Assembly (NCBI RefSeq): GCF_002873455.1
Contig: NZ_MCUN01000007.1
Coordinates: forward strand, 62,001-126,000
Length of the DNA: 64,000 bases
Origin: Vibrio splendidus
GTDB taxonomy: Bacteria; Pseudomonadota; Gammaproteobacteria; Enterobacterales; Vibrionaceae
Direction: 5' to 3'
The position numbers and the translations under genes were made by a program. Under the pieces are notes generated by a model that was not told the origin of the DNA, did not search any database, and saw only the letters and a program-made list of their open reading frames with translations. Below are positions 25,950-35,664 of this stretch, piece after piece (the first letter of the stretch is position 1; each line of letters starts with the position of its first letter).

Positions 25950-27083
25950 TTAACCTTCACCAAGGCCTGAAGCGATAGCTTTGCCAATCGATTCAAGTGC
26001 TTGTGCTGCATCTTCACCGTCAGCAACAAACTGAAGCTGGTGGCCGTGTTTAACGCCAAGTGCGATTACTTTCATCAAGCTCTTCGCGTTCACTTCTTTT
26101 CCGTCACCATCTAGGTTTGAAACGCGGATTGTTGATTCGAATTTCTTCGCTTCAGCCACCAGCATTGCACCCGGACGAGCGTGTAGGCCGTGCGCGTTTT
26201 TGATTTTGAATACTGCGCAGTTGTCATCGTCTTGAGACGCTGTAGAAACCGCTTCACCTTTTAGAAGGCCAATCACTTGTGCAATGTCAGCGGTTAACAG
26301 TTGTTGCTGTTTACCTTCGAAAACCATCTTGCTTAGGTTTGCCAGAATAGACTGGTGTGCGCTGTTACAAGCTGCGAATGCGACCAATGCTTTCACTGGT
26401 GTGCCTTCGTACTCACAATGGTTTGCTGTTGAAACAAACGATACGCCAGTTCGAGTCACGCCTTTATCGCTGCCCAACAACCACAGGCCTTGGCCTAGGT
26501 GAGTTGGAGTTTTTGTTACTAGGTCAGCAACGAATGCGTTGTCAGTACAGCCTGTATTTTTCAGTAGGCCGCCCGCAACAGCAGACATTTGAACCATGTC
26601 GCTTGCAGGGAACAGTAGTTGAACTAAAGAAGCGTCTAGGTCTGCTTCTAGCTGAACTTCGCCATTAAGTAGGGCGATGATTTCGTCTTCTGATTTCGCC
26701 TGCTTTAATTTCTCTTCAACACCGTCTGCCGCTAGAACCTTTGTTAGCTGCTTAAGGATGCCTAAGTGCTCGTCAGATTTCGCTGCAATACCAATTGCTA
26801 CGTAAACACGGTTGCTGTCTGCCCAATCAATGCCTTCAGGGAAGTGGTGAACAGCTACGCCTGTCTCTTTTACTAGGCCACGCGTGTCAGTGGTGCCGTG
26901 AGGAATCGCGATGCCGTTACCTAGGAACGTCGAGTTCTGGTTTTCACGGTTCAGCATTCCTTCAACGTAACCAGAATCCACTAAGCCTTTTGCGGTTAGG
27001 TCGCCAGCAATGTTCTGGATAGCTTTGAATTTGTCATCGGCCGTTTGACCAAGAGTGATGTCAGATTTTGATAATTTAAGCAT
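25950..27083 (-). CDS. fruB: Fructose PTS diphosphoryl transfer protein (EIIA-HPr)
   Basis: 377 residues. An EIIA-fructose domain is N-terminal with the phosphorylated His in GIAIPHGTTD, a middle linker domain with ALVAFAACNSAHQ follows, and an HPr-like (FPr) domain at the C-terminus has NAHGLHARPGAMLV with its active His. It moves phosphate from enzyme I to FruA. As first gene of the operon it faces fruR across a promoter region with FruR operators. Confidence 0.96.
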   Translation of the reverse strand: MLKLSKSDITLGQTADDKFKAIQNIAGDLTAKGLVDSGYVEGMLNRENQNSTFLGNGIAIPHGTTDTRGLVKETGVAVHHFPEGIDWADSNRVYVAIGIAAKSDEHLGILKQLTKVLAADGVEEKLKQAKSEDEIIALLNGEVQLEADLDASLVQLLFPASDMVQMSAVAGGLLKNTGCTDNAFVADLVTKTPTHLGQGLWLLGSDKGVTRTGVSFVSTANHCEYEGTPVKALVAFAACNSAHQSILANLSKMVFEGKQQQLLTADIAQVIGLLKGEAVSTASQDDDNCAVFKIKNAHGLHARPGAMLVAEAKKFESTIRVSNLDGDGKEVNAKSLMKVIALGVKHGHQLQFVADGEDAAQALESIGKAIASGLGEG

Positions 27084-27188
27084 GGTGCCTCTTTAGCGTA
27101 TCGCTTGAGAATTTGTGTATCGCTACGATTCAGTCTAGAGCAAGTATTAGTGAGCTTTACTCGTTGCTTTGCTCTTTGTTTTACTTTA

Positions 27189-27204
27189 GCTGAATCGGTT
27201 CAGC
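27189..27204. promoter_or_regulatory. FruR operator, fruB side
   Basis: GCTGAATCGGTTCAGC is a near-perfect palindrome of the FruR/Cra type (core TGAATCGATTCA). It lies 105 bases before fruB, well placed to control fruBKA. Confidence 0.8.
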
Positions 27205-27359
27205 ATTCAGTGTAAAAAAATTCAGCAAAGCCGATTTTGGGTTTCAAAATAGTTTTGCTGCGTGTCGTAATTTCAGTTTCGTTAATAACGAGAAGTTGAA
27301 TCACGACAAATGACGCTCAATCCATACAAAAGGATGATTGAAGTCACTTTTCAGATTTT

Positions 27360-27397
27360 GCTGAATCCTTTCAGCTTTTATACTGAATCGATTCAGC
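27360..27397. promoter_or_regulatory. Paired FruR operators, fruR side
   Basis: GCTGAATCCTTTCAGC (27360-27375) and ACTGAATCGATTCAGC (27382-27397) are FruR-type palindromes with centres 22 bp apart, about two helical turns. The second contains the perfect 12-bp palindrome TGAATCGATTCA. They lie 72-109 bases before the fruR ATG, suggesting autoregulation. Confidence 0.8.
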
Positions 27398-27468
27398 ATA
27401 TAATTCAACTAATCCGAGGATCAGATCATTGGTTATATGATCCTACGCACAAAATACAGGTCACCCAT

Positions 27469-28473
27469 ATGACACTTGATGAAATTGCTAAATTGGCTGG
27501 AGTATCGAAAACCACGGCCAGTTATGTCATCAACGGCAAGGCGCAGAAATACAGAATCAGTGAAAAGACGCAGCAGAAAGTGATGGCGGTGGTGGAAGAG
27601 TATAACTACCGACCAGACCATGCTGCTTCGTCGCTGCGTGCTGGTAATAGCCGTTCATTTGGTTTGATTATTCCTGATCTTGAAAACAGCAGTTATGCGC
27701 GTTTAGCAAAATTGATAGAGCAGAACTCACGTAAAGTGGGTTATCAAATCCTGATCGGTTGCTCTGATGATGACGCTGAAACCGAACGCAAAGTAGCGGA
27801 AGCTTTGGTGAGCCGTCGTATTGATGCCTTGTTGGTGGCGAGCTCAATGCCAGATGCCAATGAGTTCTACTTAAAGTTGCAAAACTCGGGCACACCTGTG
27901 ATTGCGATTGACCGTCCGTTAGATGATGAACACTTTGCTTGTGTGATCAGTGAAGATTTCGAAGCCGCGTTTGAACTGACCCATTCGATTCTCGATGACA
28001 GTATTCATAGTGTAGGCTTAATTGGTGCACTGCCAGATCTGAACATTTCACGTGAACGTCAGCTGGGTTTTGAAGCAGCAAATAAAGCACATACTCAACA
28101 AACAAAGCCAGCAGAAAACAAGCCGATGGTTGTGGGTTATGGTGAGCATTTTGATAGAGAATCTGGACGTGAGGTTTTTGAAGAGTGGATTGCAAAAGGC
28201 ACGGTGCCCGATGCTATTGTCACTATGTCATACACCTTGTTAGAGGGTGTGCTTGATGTGATGGTTGAAAAGCCAGAGCTGATCAATCAAGTAAAACTGG
28301 CGACCTTTGGTGATAACCGACTGCTCGACTTCTTGCCTTTCAAAGTCCACTCACTGCCGCAGCAATTTGAAGTGATTGCCGACAGCGCTTTTGCTTTGGC
28401 GTTAAATGCATCGGCTAAGCGTTACCAAGCGGGCATTGAACTCGTGCCAAGAAGCTTAGTGAAACGAGGCTAA
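27469..28473 (+). CDS. fruR: Fructose repressor FruR/Cra, LacI family
   Basis: 334 residues from ATG 27469. The LacI-type DNA-binding domain reads MTLDEIAKLAGVSKTTASYV with the hinge VVEEYNYRPDHAASSLRAG; the sugar-binding core follows with FGLIIPDLENSSYARL. It closely resembles Cra/FruR, which releases DNA on binding fructose 1-phosphate. A longer frame to 27310 runs through the operators and is not credible. Divergent from fruBKA, it most likely represses that operon and perhaps itself. Confidence 0.93.
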   Translation: MTLDEIAKLAGVSKTTASYVINGKAQKYRISEKTQQKVMAVVEEYNYRPDHAASSLRAGNSRSFGLIIPDLENSSYARLAKLIEQNSRKVGYQILIGCSDDDAETERKVAEALVSRRIDALLVASSMPDANEFYLKLQNSGTPVIAIDRPLDDEHFACVISEDFEAAFELTHSILDDSIHSVGLIGALPDLNISRERQLGFEAANKAHTQQTKPAENKPMVVGYGEHFDRESGREVFEEWIAKGTVPDAIVTMSYTLLEGVLDVMVEKPELINQVKLATFGDNRLLDFLPFKVHSLPQQFEVIADSAFALALNASAKRYQAGIELVPRSLVKRG

Positions 28474-28502
28474 TTCCAGTTAGTTTACACAAGCTAGATT
28501 AG

Positions 28503-28574
28503 ACTTGGACACTTAGCTTGAACTTGGAATTAACTCGAACTTGGACATTTAGCTCGAACCTGCAATTAACTCTA
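28503..28574. repeat. Two tandem copies of an imperfect 36-bp repeat
   Basis: Copy one (28503-28538) starts ACTTGGACACTTAGCTTGA and copy two (28539-28574) ACTTGGACATTTAGCTCGA; each is itself two related half-units beginning ACTTGG or ACCTGC. The repeat fills the gap between the converging fruR and kinase genes and reaches the kinase stop codon. Confidence 0.75.
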
Positions 28575-30356
28575 ACTAAGCAATAAGCCCATTTCTACAA
28601 TGGCAACAATGCCGAGCAACAAAGCCAACACCTTCCAAAACTGGATTGGGTTTCGGTTTATCAAAGGTTGCTTGGCTTTACTTTTCACCAAGCTTTGGTT
28701 TGGTGTGTAAAGGTCTGCCACAAAATCCCCCAACACTTGATGACGCTCGCTCGGCGATTCCGCGCAGGCTTTTTGTAACACCAAATCCACCCAGCTTGGT
28801 AAATCAGCACGTTTTTGAGTAATGGGTTGGTATTCCCACTGATGATGACGAGATTGCTTAAGCGATTGCGCGGTCATTTCAGAGTAGGGGAGTTTGCCTG
28901 TTAGCATCTCATAGCCGATCACTGCGATAGAGAATAGATCTGAACTTGTGGTCGCTGTATTGTGCTTGATGGTTTCTGGTGCAATGTAATTGACTGCGCC
29001 TAATGGTGTGTCGTCTTTGTCTGCGAACTCTCCCTCTTCAAGGCCTCTCACTAACACCGCACCAAGGTCGATGATTTTAATTTCACCATCGCGTTGAAGC
29101 ATGATGTTCTCAGGCTTTAAGTCTCGGTGCACCATATCTGCACGCTGCAGTACACGGACACCTTGTGTGATTTTATCGAGTATATCGCGCACTTGTTTGA
29201 GTGAAGGTTTTGGATTGTCGTACATCCATTGTCTTAGCGTAATACCTTCTACCCACTCACAAATTTGATATAAGAATTGCGAATGCTCTGGCGTTGGGTA
29301 AACCTTCATTACTTTTTTATTGTTGAGCAAGATCCCTGCCCACTGTTCATTAAAGAATGCTCTCAGTTGCGACGGGTTATCGTGATATTGAACGGAAGGC
29401 ACTTTGAGCACGAACTCGGTTTGTGTTTCTTTCTGCATGACTCGATATACATGACTTCTAGACCCTGCATACAACACCTCAAGTACCATAAAGTTGTCGA
29501 TACTTTGACCAAGTTTTAGTGCGGGTGGAATAGCGCGCTTGGCGAGTTTTTCATGGAACTCAATTAACGATGGTTTGGGTAGGTGACTGACTTGGACTAT
29601 CAAACAGCTCACATTGTCTGAGCTATTGTGGCTTAAGGCGGTATTGCAGATGCTTTGTGCGGCGTATTCGAAATCCGCTCCAGGCTTGTCGATGTGTTCA
29701 TTGAATGTGTTGGGCGAGACAAACTCGTGCACACCATCCGATGTGAGGATGAAGCAGTCATTTTTCTTAATTGGTAGCGTTTGATAGTCAACGTTGAGTT
29801 GATTGTCCATGCCTAACGCTCGCGTTAAGTAATGCTTCTGTCCCATAGTTTTACGGGTGTGGTCGCGTGTCAGCTGACGTAACTCACCACTTCTCAATAA
29901 ATAGATACGGCTGTCGCCTACGTGGAATATATGTGCGGTGTTGGATTTTAATATCACGCTGCTGAATGTAGAAACTAGGGCGTTATGGTTAACTTGTTGT
30001 GCGGGATGAATGTTAGACACTGAGGTGTTGAAGAGCCAAGAGTTGAGCGAAGTAAGGACTTTTTGCGCCGAACGCTGAATGCTCCAGCTATTTGGCGTGG
30101 CGTAATAGTCGTCGATAAACTGCATTACGCTAGTGTGACTGGCTTTCTGGCCGTGCTCACTGCAACTAGCCCCATCAGCAATACAAGCAACACTGCCTTT
30201 CAACTCTTGCTCTGCGCGAGTTTTGGGGTGCTTTACAATGATGGCGTCTTGGTTTTCATCGCGTATGCCTTTATTCGAATAACCACCAAACTTGAGTGTT
30301 AGCTGGTTGTTTGATTCCGGCGTGACGACTTGCCCTTGGCTGAATGAAATTGTCAT
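28572..30356 (-). CDS. Fused PP2C phosphatase and Ser/Thr protein kinase
   Basis: 594 residues. Residues about 20-260 form a PP2C phosphatase: RDENQDA, IADGASCSEHG, HVGDSRIYLL, TSDGVHEFV and SSDNVSC supply the metal-binding acids. Residues about 285-555 form a Hanks-type kinase: FVLKVP (Lys), HRDLKPENIML (catalytic loop), IIDLGAV (DLG in place of DFG) and GAVNYIAPE. The Gly loop is degenerate (AGSRSHVYRV). One membrane helix near residues 572-592 anchors the C-terminus. It is the last gene downstream of nirB-nirD-transporter, so it may tune nitrate assimilation by phosphorylation (inference). The substrate is unknown. Confidence 0.9.
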   Translation of the reverse strand: MTISFSQGQVVTPESNNQLTLKFGGYSNKGIRDENQDAIIVKHPKTRAEQELKGSVACIADGASCSEHGQKASHTSVMQFIDDYYATPNSWSIQRSAQKVLTSLNSWLFNTSVSNIHPAQQVNHNALVSTFSSVILKSNTAHIFHVGDSRIYLLRSGELRQLTRDHTRKTMGQKHYLTRALGMDNQLNVDYQTLPIKKNDCFILTSDGVHEFVSPNTFNEHIDKPGADFEYAAQSICNTALSHNSSDNVSCLIVQVSHLPKPSLIEFHEKLAKRAIPPALKLGQSIDNFMVLEVLYAGSRSHVYRVMQKETQTEFVLKVPSVQYHDNPSQLRAFFNEQWAGILLNNKKVMKVYPTPEHSQFLYQICEWVEGITLRQWMYDNPKPSLKQVRDILDKITQGVRVLQRADMVHRDLKPENIMLQRDGEIKIIDLGAVLVRGLEEGEFADKDDTPLGAVNYIAPETIKHNTATTSSDLFSIAVIGYEMLTGKLPYSEMTAQSLKQSRHHQWEYQPITQKRADLPSWVDLVLQKACAESPSERHQVLGDFVADLYTPNQSLVKSKAKQPLINRNPIQFWKVLALLLGIVAIVEMGLLLS

Positions 30357-30543
30357 AACTGGTCTTCTTATTTTAACTGCTCTTGTTCTTAACTATCTTC
30401 TTCTAACTTCCTTGAGAGAACATCTTAGGAAGAACAAAAGCCCTAGTGAACCTAGAGCCTTTGAACGCAATACCAAAGTGGTGAAACACACCTTGGTACC
30501 ACTCCCGATTCAATAATATCAGTGCTTCATGCTAGTGCTGTGA

Positions 30544-32013
30544 CTAACTCGAAACATTGATCAGTGTGACACTGCCGTCGTCGTTTACTTCGGCAATTTG
30601 ACCGTTAGGCTCTTCCATGAACAACAGAGTGACAAAGCCAAGTACCGCTGTTGCAGCAATCACGAAGAAGAACGTTTGGTAGCTCACGAATGACAACACA
30701 GTAAGGTAAACCACCGCACCTACGTTACCGTAAGCACCCGTCATACCCGCAATTTGACCTGTCATACGACGTTTAATCAGAGGTACTGTTGCAAATACCG
30801 CACCTTCACCCGCTTGCACGAAGAAAGAGCATGCCATAGCCGCGACAACCGCAAGCCATACTGGCCATGTGCTGTCTACTTGACCCATTGCGAAGTAACC
30901 CACAGCAAGACCAATGGTTAGAATAAGCAGTGTTGGTTTACGACCGAATTTATCTGAGATCCAACCACCACCTGGGCGAGACATTAGGTTCATAAAGGCA
31001 TAAGCCGATGCAACCATACCGGCAAGAACGGGTGTTAATTCAAAAGTTTCAGAGAAGAAAAGTGGCAACATAGAAACAACAGCCAGTTCAGAACCAAATG
31101 TCGCGAAGTACAATACGTTCAGTACCGCTACTTGCTTGAATTTGTATTGGTGAATTTCTGGCACTTCTTCTTTAAATACGTTTTTGTTCACTTTCCAAAC
31201 TTGCGATACTTCATACACGTAAAGTGCTGCTAAGCCTGCATAAACTGAGTAAACCGCCATGTCAGACAGCATGTTGATGTTGGTTGGTGATAGCTTCCAA
31301 GTCAGTAGCGCTAGCGCGGCATACATCGGGATCTTCATAACAAGTAGGAAGAAAAAGTCCCCCTTTGATGTCACTTCCATTGCCGTTACTTGAGCGGGTT
31401 TGAAGTAAGTAGAACCTTTTGGTGTATCCGTTACGTTTTTGTAGAACACAAACGAGAACGCTAGGCTCATTGCTCCAGTAATACCGACCGCATAACGCCA
31501 ACCGTCTTCACCACCAAACGCTAAAGCTAGAGTTGGAAGTGTAAACGCCGCTGCTGCAGAACCGAAGTTACCCCAGCCGCCGTAAATACCTTCTGCCGTA
31601 CCCAGTTCATTGTGTGGGAACCACTCAGACACAAGTCGAATACCAACAACGAAGCCAGCACCGATGAAACCCAGTAAGAAACGTGCAATCGCGGCTTGAA
31701 TGAAAGAGTCTGCCATAGCAAACATAAAACAAGGGATTGAACAGACAGCAAGTAGCGAAGAGTAGACCAATCTTGGGCCATATCTATCGGTTAACATACC
31801 CACTGCGACACGCGCAGGAATGGTCAACGCAACGTTGAGAATTAATAACGTTTTGATCTCTTCAGTAGAAAGACCAAGCGTGGTTTTCACCATTTGTAGT
31901 AACGGAGCAAAGTTGAACCACACAACAAAGGTGATAAAAAAAGCCATCCAGCTTAGGTGTAAGGTTTTCATCTTACCCGTAAATGAAAGCAGCGAAAATT
32001 TTGTATTATCCAT
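30544..32013 (-). CDS. Nitrate/nitrite transporter, NNP-family MFS
   Basis: 489 residues with 12 expected helices. FITFVVWFNFAPLL in helix 1 and GGWGNFGSAAAAF near residue 145 are nitrate-signature-like stretches of the NarK/NasA group; VGMLTDRYGPRLVYS is the loop 2-3 motif. Imports nitrate and possibly exports nitrite. It lies 140 bases after nirD in the same direction. The NNP family is clear, NarK-type or NasA-type less so. Confidence 0.9.
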   Translation of the reverse strand: MDNTKFSLLSFTGKMKTLHLSWMAFFITFVVWFNFAPLLQMVKTTLGLSTEEIKTLLILNVALTIPARVAVGMLTDRYGPRLVYSSLLAVCSIPCFMFAMADSFIQAAIARFLLGFIGAGFVVGIRLVSEWFPHNELGTAEGIYGGWGNFGSAAAAFTLPTLALAFGGEDGWRYAVGITGAMSLAFSFVFYKNVTDTPKGSTYFKPAQVTAMEVTSKGDFFFLLVMKIPMYAALALLTWKLSPTNINMLSDMAVYSVYAGLAALYVYEVSQVWKVNKNVFKEEVPEIHQYKFKQVAVLNVLYFATFGSELAVVSMLPLFFSETFELTPVLAGMVASAYAFMNLMSRPGGGWISDKFGRKPTLLILTIGLAVGYFAMGQVDSTWPVWLAVVAAMACSFFVQAGEGAVFATVPLIKRRMTGQIAGMTGAYGNVGAVVYLTVLSFVSYQTFFFVIAATAVLGFVTLLFMEEPNGQIAEVNDDGSVTLINVSS

Positions 32014-32153
32014 GGTTTAAATCCCTTAAATCTGGAAATTACCCGGTTTTAGCTCGTGCGTTATTTCGAAATTCGAACGCTTGAATGTGCTTAAACCTTT
32101 ATGCCGAAATTGCTTACGCCTTAAAGCGTTTGCAGGATGATGTCGGCTGTTTA

Positions 32154-32498
32154 TTAACTGGCGATAGCAAGAGGTGCGAGAACTTGTACGTGTTCACCTT
32201 GCTTGCGAACTTCAAATTTAACGAGCTTGAGTTCGGGTTGTTCAAGGCATGCGCCAGTTTCTAAGTGGTAGTGCTGCTTGTATAAGGGCGAAGCTACGTA
32301 AGGCTCACCGCTTAATGAACCAATGATACCACGCGACATTACATTCGCTTTGCCGATAGGGTCGTAATTAGAGAGCCCATAAAGCGTGTCACTGCGCTTA
32401 CAGTAAAAAATAGCCACTTGGTTATCGTCTACTTTGGCGCAAATACCACCGTTTGGGGTTAGGTCGCGGGTGCTGCATACGGTTGTCCAATTTTCCAT
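32154..32498 (-). CDS. nirD: Nitrite reductase (NADH) small subunit
   Basis: 114 residues, a Rieske-like fold without the iron-sulfur ligands, as typical for NirD: KVDDNQVAIFYC, LYGLSNYDPIGKANVMSRGI and VASPLYKQHYHLETGACLE. It partners NirB in the cytoplasmic enzyme that reduces nitrite to ammonium. It lies 139 bases after nirB. Confidence 0.94.
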   Translation of the reverse strand: MENWTTVCSTRDLTPNGGICAKVDDNQVAIFYCKRSDTLYGLSNYDPIGKANVMSRGIIGSLSGEPYVASPLYKQHYHLETGACLEQPELKLVKFEVRKQGEHVQVLAPLAIAS

Positions 32499-32637
32499 GA
32501 CTTTCTCCTAGTCAAAACATAAAACTAATAATCAATTCAATTAGGGTGATAGCCGACAGCAGTTTTCTTGGGCTGCGCCACTGTCGACTATCGATATTGG
32601 GTCTAGTTGTTACTTATTCACTCACCAGCAATTCGGC

Positions 32638-35220
32638 TTACGAAACTTCCGTCACTTCGATTTGGTCAGCCTTGGTTAGCATTTCATCTCGTTGTGAATC
32701 GGCAGAAGAGCTCAAGCTCGGCTTAGGAAAACGCTGCTCTCGGTCTTTGATGAATGACAGGCTGGTATCCATTTCTTCGCTGTTGATGTAATGCTGGAAG
32801 CGTTTCATCTTTTCTGGGTTTTCGATGGTGGTTTTCCACTCACATTGGTATTTCTCGATGTTGAGCGCGATGTCGGCTTCAAGTTCTTCAACAACATTAA
32901 GCTTGTCTTCAATCACGACTTGCTTGAGGTATTCAATGCCGCCTTCAAGGTTTTCCATCCATACTGATGTACGTTGCAGGCGGTCTGCAGTACGTGTGTA
33001 GAACATCAGAATGCGATCGATGTATTGCAGAAGGGTGGTTTCATCAAGGTCGGTAGCAAAAAGGTCACCGTGGCGAGGGCGCATACCGCCGTTACCACAG
33101 ATGTAGAGGTTCCAACCTTTGTCAGTTGCGATGATGCCAAAGTCTTTCGATTGCGCTTCTGCACATTCACGAGTACAACCAGAAACTGCAAACTTGGTCT
33201 TATGTGGCGAGCGCAGCCCTTTGTAGCGGTTCTCTAGTCGAATCGCTAAGCCAACACTGTCGTCGATACCATATCGGCACCAAGTGCTACCGACACACGA
33301 TTTCACGGTACGAACCGATTTACCGTAGGCATGGCCAGTTTCAAAACCAGCATCGATTAGTTTTTTCCAGATGATTGGCAGTTCGTTAAGTTGTGCGCCA
33401 AACAAGTCGACACGTTGTCCGCCTGTGATCTTGGTGTAGAGGTCGAACTCTTTTGCGACTTCGCCTAAAACGATTAATTTATCCGGTGTGATCTCACCGC
33501 CAGCAATACGCGGAACCACAGAGTAGGTGCCGTCTTTTTGCATGTTACCGAGGTAGATGTCGTTGGTGTCTTGCAGTTCGATGTGTTGATCTTCGAGGAT
33601 GTAATCATTCCAGTAAGAAGCCAGAATCGAACCCACTGCTGGTTTACACACAGTACAACCCAATCCGTTTCCATGAGAATCCAATAGCTCATCGAAGGTC
33701 TTAATCTTGTTCACTCGGATGATGTCAGTCAGCTCTTGGCGAGAATACGCAAAGTGCTCACAGATATCGTTAGAGACTTCCACACCTAGGTTACTTAGCT
33801 CACTATCCAGAACCTGTTTAGCAAGAGCAGAACAACCGCCACAACCTGTTGAAGCATTAGTGGTTTCTTTCAATGCAGCCATTGTGGTGCAACCAGCGGA
33901 TACCGCATCTTTGATATCACCTTTGGTCACATCAAAACATGAACAGATAACAGCACTATCAGGCAGAGCTTCAACACCCATTGCAGAGCCAGAATCGTCC
34001 GCGAGGTTTGGTAGAATAAGCACGGATGGATTTTCAGGAAGAGGCATATCGTTTTGCTTGATTTGCAGCAGTGAACCATAAGCTTCTGCATCACCCACCA
34101 ATACCGCACCGACAATCTTTGTGCCGTCTGCCGAGATGATCAGGCGCTTATAAACTTGTTCGATTTCATCGTTATAGGTATACGATTGAGCGCCTTCCGT
34201 CTTGCCATGTACTTCACCAATACTGGCTACGTCAACACCTAGCAATTTCAGTTTGGTACTCATGTCCGCGCCAGTAAATGCTGCCTCATCAGTACCGCCG
34301 GAGACAATATGCGAAGCCGCGACTTTCGCCATTGAATAGCCAGGAGCCACTAAGCCGAAGATCTTGTTGTCCCAAAGGGCACATTCACCAATCGCATACA
34401 CGTTGTCGATGTTGGTTTGGCAGTGATCGTTAATCACGATGCCGCCACGTTCACCAATGGCAATATCAGAGCTTCGAGCAAGAGCATCTTGAGGGCGAAT
34501 ACCCGCAGAGAACACGATCATATCGGTTTCTAAATGGGTGCCATCGGCGAAATTCATTCTGTAGCGAGCGTTCTCACCCGCAACTATTTCTGAGGTTGCT
34601 TTCTCGGTGTGAACTTGCACACCAAGGTCTTCAATTTTTCTGCGTAAAAGCGCACCGCCACCGTCATCTAATTGAACGGCCATCAGGCGAGGTGCGAACT
34701 CCACTACATGGGTTTCTAAGCCAAGGTTTTTGACTGCGTTTGCGGCTTCTAAGCCAAGCAGGCCGCCACCAATCACCACGCCAGATTTACTGCTTTTACT
34801 TGATAGTTCAATGGCGTCTAAATCTTCAATGGTGCGATAAACGTGGCAGTGTTCTTGGTCGTTGCCGGGAATAGGGGGAACAAAAGGGAAAGATCCCGTC
34901 GCCAAGATTAGCTTGTCGTAACTTTCAACATGACCACCCTCAGTGATGACTTGTTGATTGGCCGTGTCTAGCTTAGCAACCTTCTGGTTCAACAAATAGT
35001 TCACACCGTTGCTTTGGTAATACTCCTCGCTGGTTAATGCTAAGTCTTCGGCATTTCCGCGCTTGAAGTAAGCTGTAAGCTGAACTCGGTCGTAGGCAAG
35101 CCTTGGCTCTTCACTGAAAGTCATGACATCAAACTCATCACTTTCTGATTGCAGGATGTTGTCGATAAATTTGTGTCCAACCATGCCGTTACCTACAACG
35201 ACGATTTTCTTCTTGCTCAT
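32638..35220 (-). CDS. nirB: Nitrite reductase (NADH) large subunit
   Basis: 860 residues. Domains in order: FAD site (VVGNGMVGHKF), NAD site (VVIGGGLLGLEAANAVKNLG), a BFD-like [2Fe-2S] domain (CSCFDVTKGDI ... GCGGC), and the ferredoxin-like and haem domains with SCVGSTWCRYG and GCTRECAEAQSKDFG, whose four cysteines bind the siroheme-[4Fe-4S] centre. It reduces nitrite to ammonium with six electrons from NADH. It is first in an operon with nirD, the transporter and the kinase-phosphatase, driven from a sigma-54 promoter. Confidence 0.97.
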   Translation of the reverse strand: MSKKKIVVVGNGMVGHKFIDNILQSESDEFDVMTFSEEPRLAYDRVQLTAYFKRGNAEDLALTSEEYYQSNGVNYLLNQKVAKLDTANQQVITEGGHVESYDKLILATGSFPFVPPIPGNDQEHCHVYRTIEDLDAIELSSKSSKSGVVIGGGLLGLEAANAVKNLGLETHVVEFAPRLMAVQLDDGGGALLRRKIEDLGVQVHTEKATSEIVAGENARYRMNFADGTHLETDMIVFSAGIRPQDALARSSDIAIGERGGIVINDHCQTNIDNVYAIGECALWDNKIFGLVAPGYSMAKVAASHIVSGGTDEAAFTGADMSTKLKLLGVDVASIGEVHGKTEGAQSYTYNDEIEQVYKRLIISADGTKIVGAVLVGDAEAYGSLLQIKQNDMPLPENPSVLILPNLADDSGSAMGVEALPDSAVICSCFDVTKGDIKDAVSAGCTTMAALKETTNASTGCGGCSALAKQVLDSELSNLGVEVSNDICEHFAYSRQELTDIIRVNKIKTFDELLDSHGNGLGCTVCKPAVGSILASYWNDYILEDQHIELQDTNDIYLGNMQKDGTYSVVPRIAGGEITPDKLIVLGEVAKEFDLYTKITGGQRVDLFGAQLNELPIIWKKLIDAGFETGHAYGKSVRTVKSCVGSTWCRYGIDDSVGLAIRLENRYKGLRSPHKTKFAVSGCTRECAEAQSKDFGIIATDKGWNLYICGNGGMRPRHGDLFATDLDETTLLQYIDRILMFYTRTADRLQRTSVWMENLEGGIEYLKQVVIEDKLNVVEELEADIALNIEKYQCEWKTTIENPEKMKRFQHYINSEEMDTSLSFIKDREQRFPKPSLSSSADSQRDEMLTKADQIEVTEVS

Positions 35221-35362
35221 AATCCATTCCTTATTCTCGGCGTCACCATCACTAATATCTAATTTCTAGTTGTTAGCAGATGAATACCGGGTTGAGATTC
35301 CACTCAATTCATAATCATCAAGAAAAACAAAAATGTTTTTTCTAAGTCTTGGTTTCTAGTGG

Positions 35363-35378
35363 AGCAAGGAGGGTGCCA
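35363..35378 (-). promoter_or_regulatory. Sigma-54 promoter of the nirB operon
   Basis: On the minus strand CTGGCACCCTCCTTGCT contains TGGCAC-N5-TTGCT, with GG and GC 12 bases apart, an almost perfect -24/-12 element. It should start transcription near 35352, giving a leader of about 130 bases to the nirB ATG. Confidence 0.8.
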
Positions 35379-35508
35379 GATTGGGGTTTGTTCGATAAAA
35401 TAAAATTTAATCTTTATTTTTCAGTTGTTTAAAATTTAACAGTAACACGCAATTACCCCTAAAGTGGTATGTAAATTTTTTGTTAGATTTATATAAATGA
35501 GCATTTGT

Positions 35509-35534
35509 GGTGCAACTTTCTGCAAGATGGTGCA
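35509..35534. promoter_or_regulatory. NtrC-like half sites
   Basis: GGTGCA occurs at 35509-35514 and again at 35529-35534, the second preceded by TGCA at 35521 to make an NtrC-like dyad with a short spacer (consensus TGCACC-N5-GGTGCA). They lie between the two sigma-54 promoters, at enhancer distance from each. Confidence 0.45.
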
Positions 35535-35648
35535 AAAATTAAGTTTCTATCTTGGTTAAGTTTTATCTAGTTCATGGTTAGTATTTTAAATCTTATTAAG
35601 TTGTTGTTTTTATTGTTTAATATTTCTATGTTGAAGTTTGTTATTAAG

Positions 35649-35664
35649 TGGCGTGTTATTTGCT
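35649..35664 (+). promoter_or_regulatory. Sigma-54 promoter of nasA
   Basis: TGGCGTGTTATTTGCT matches the -24/-12 pattern TGGC-N7-TTGCT with GG and GC 12 bases apart. It would start transcription near 35675, about 33 bases before the nasA ATG. Confidence 0.7.

Noticed and set aside
30467..30500. Hairpin-like ACCAAAGTGGTG / CACACCTTGGT between transporter and kinase genes
   Set aside because: The pairing is imperfect and no T-run follows on the minus strand, so I do not call a terminator inside the operon.
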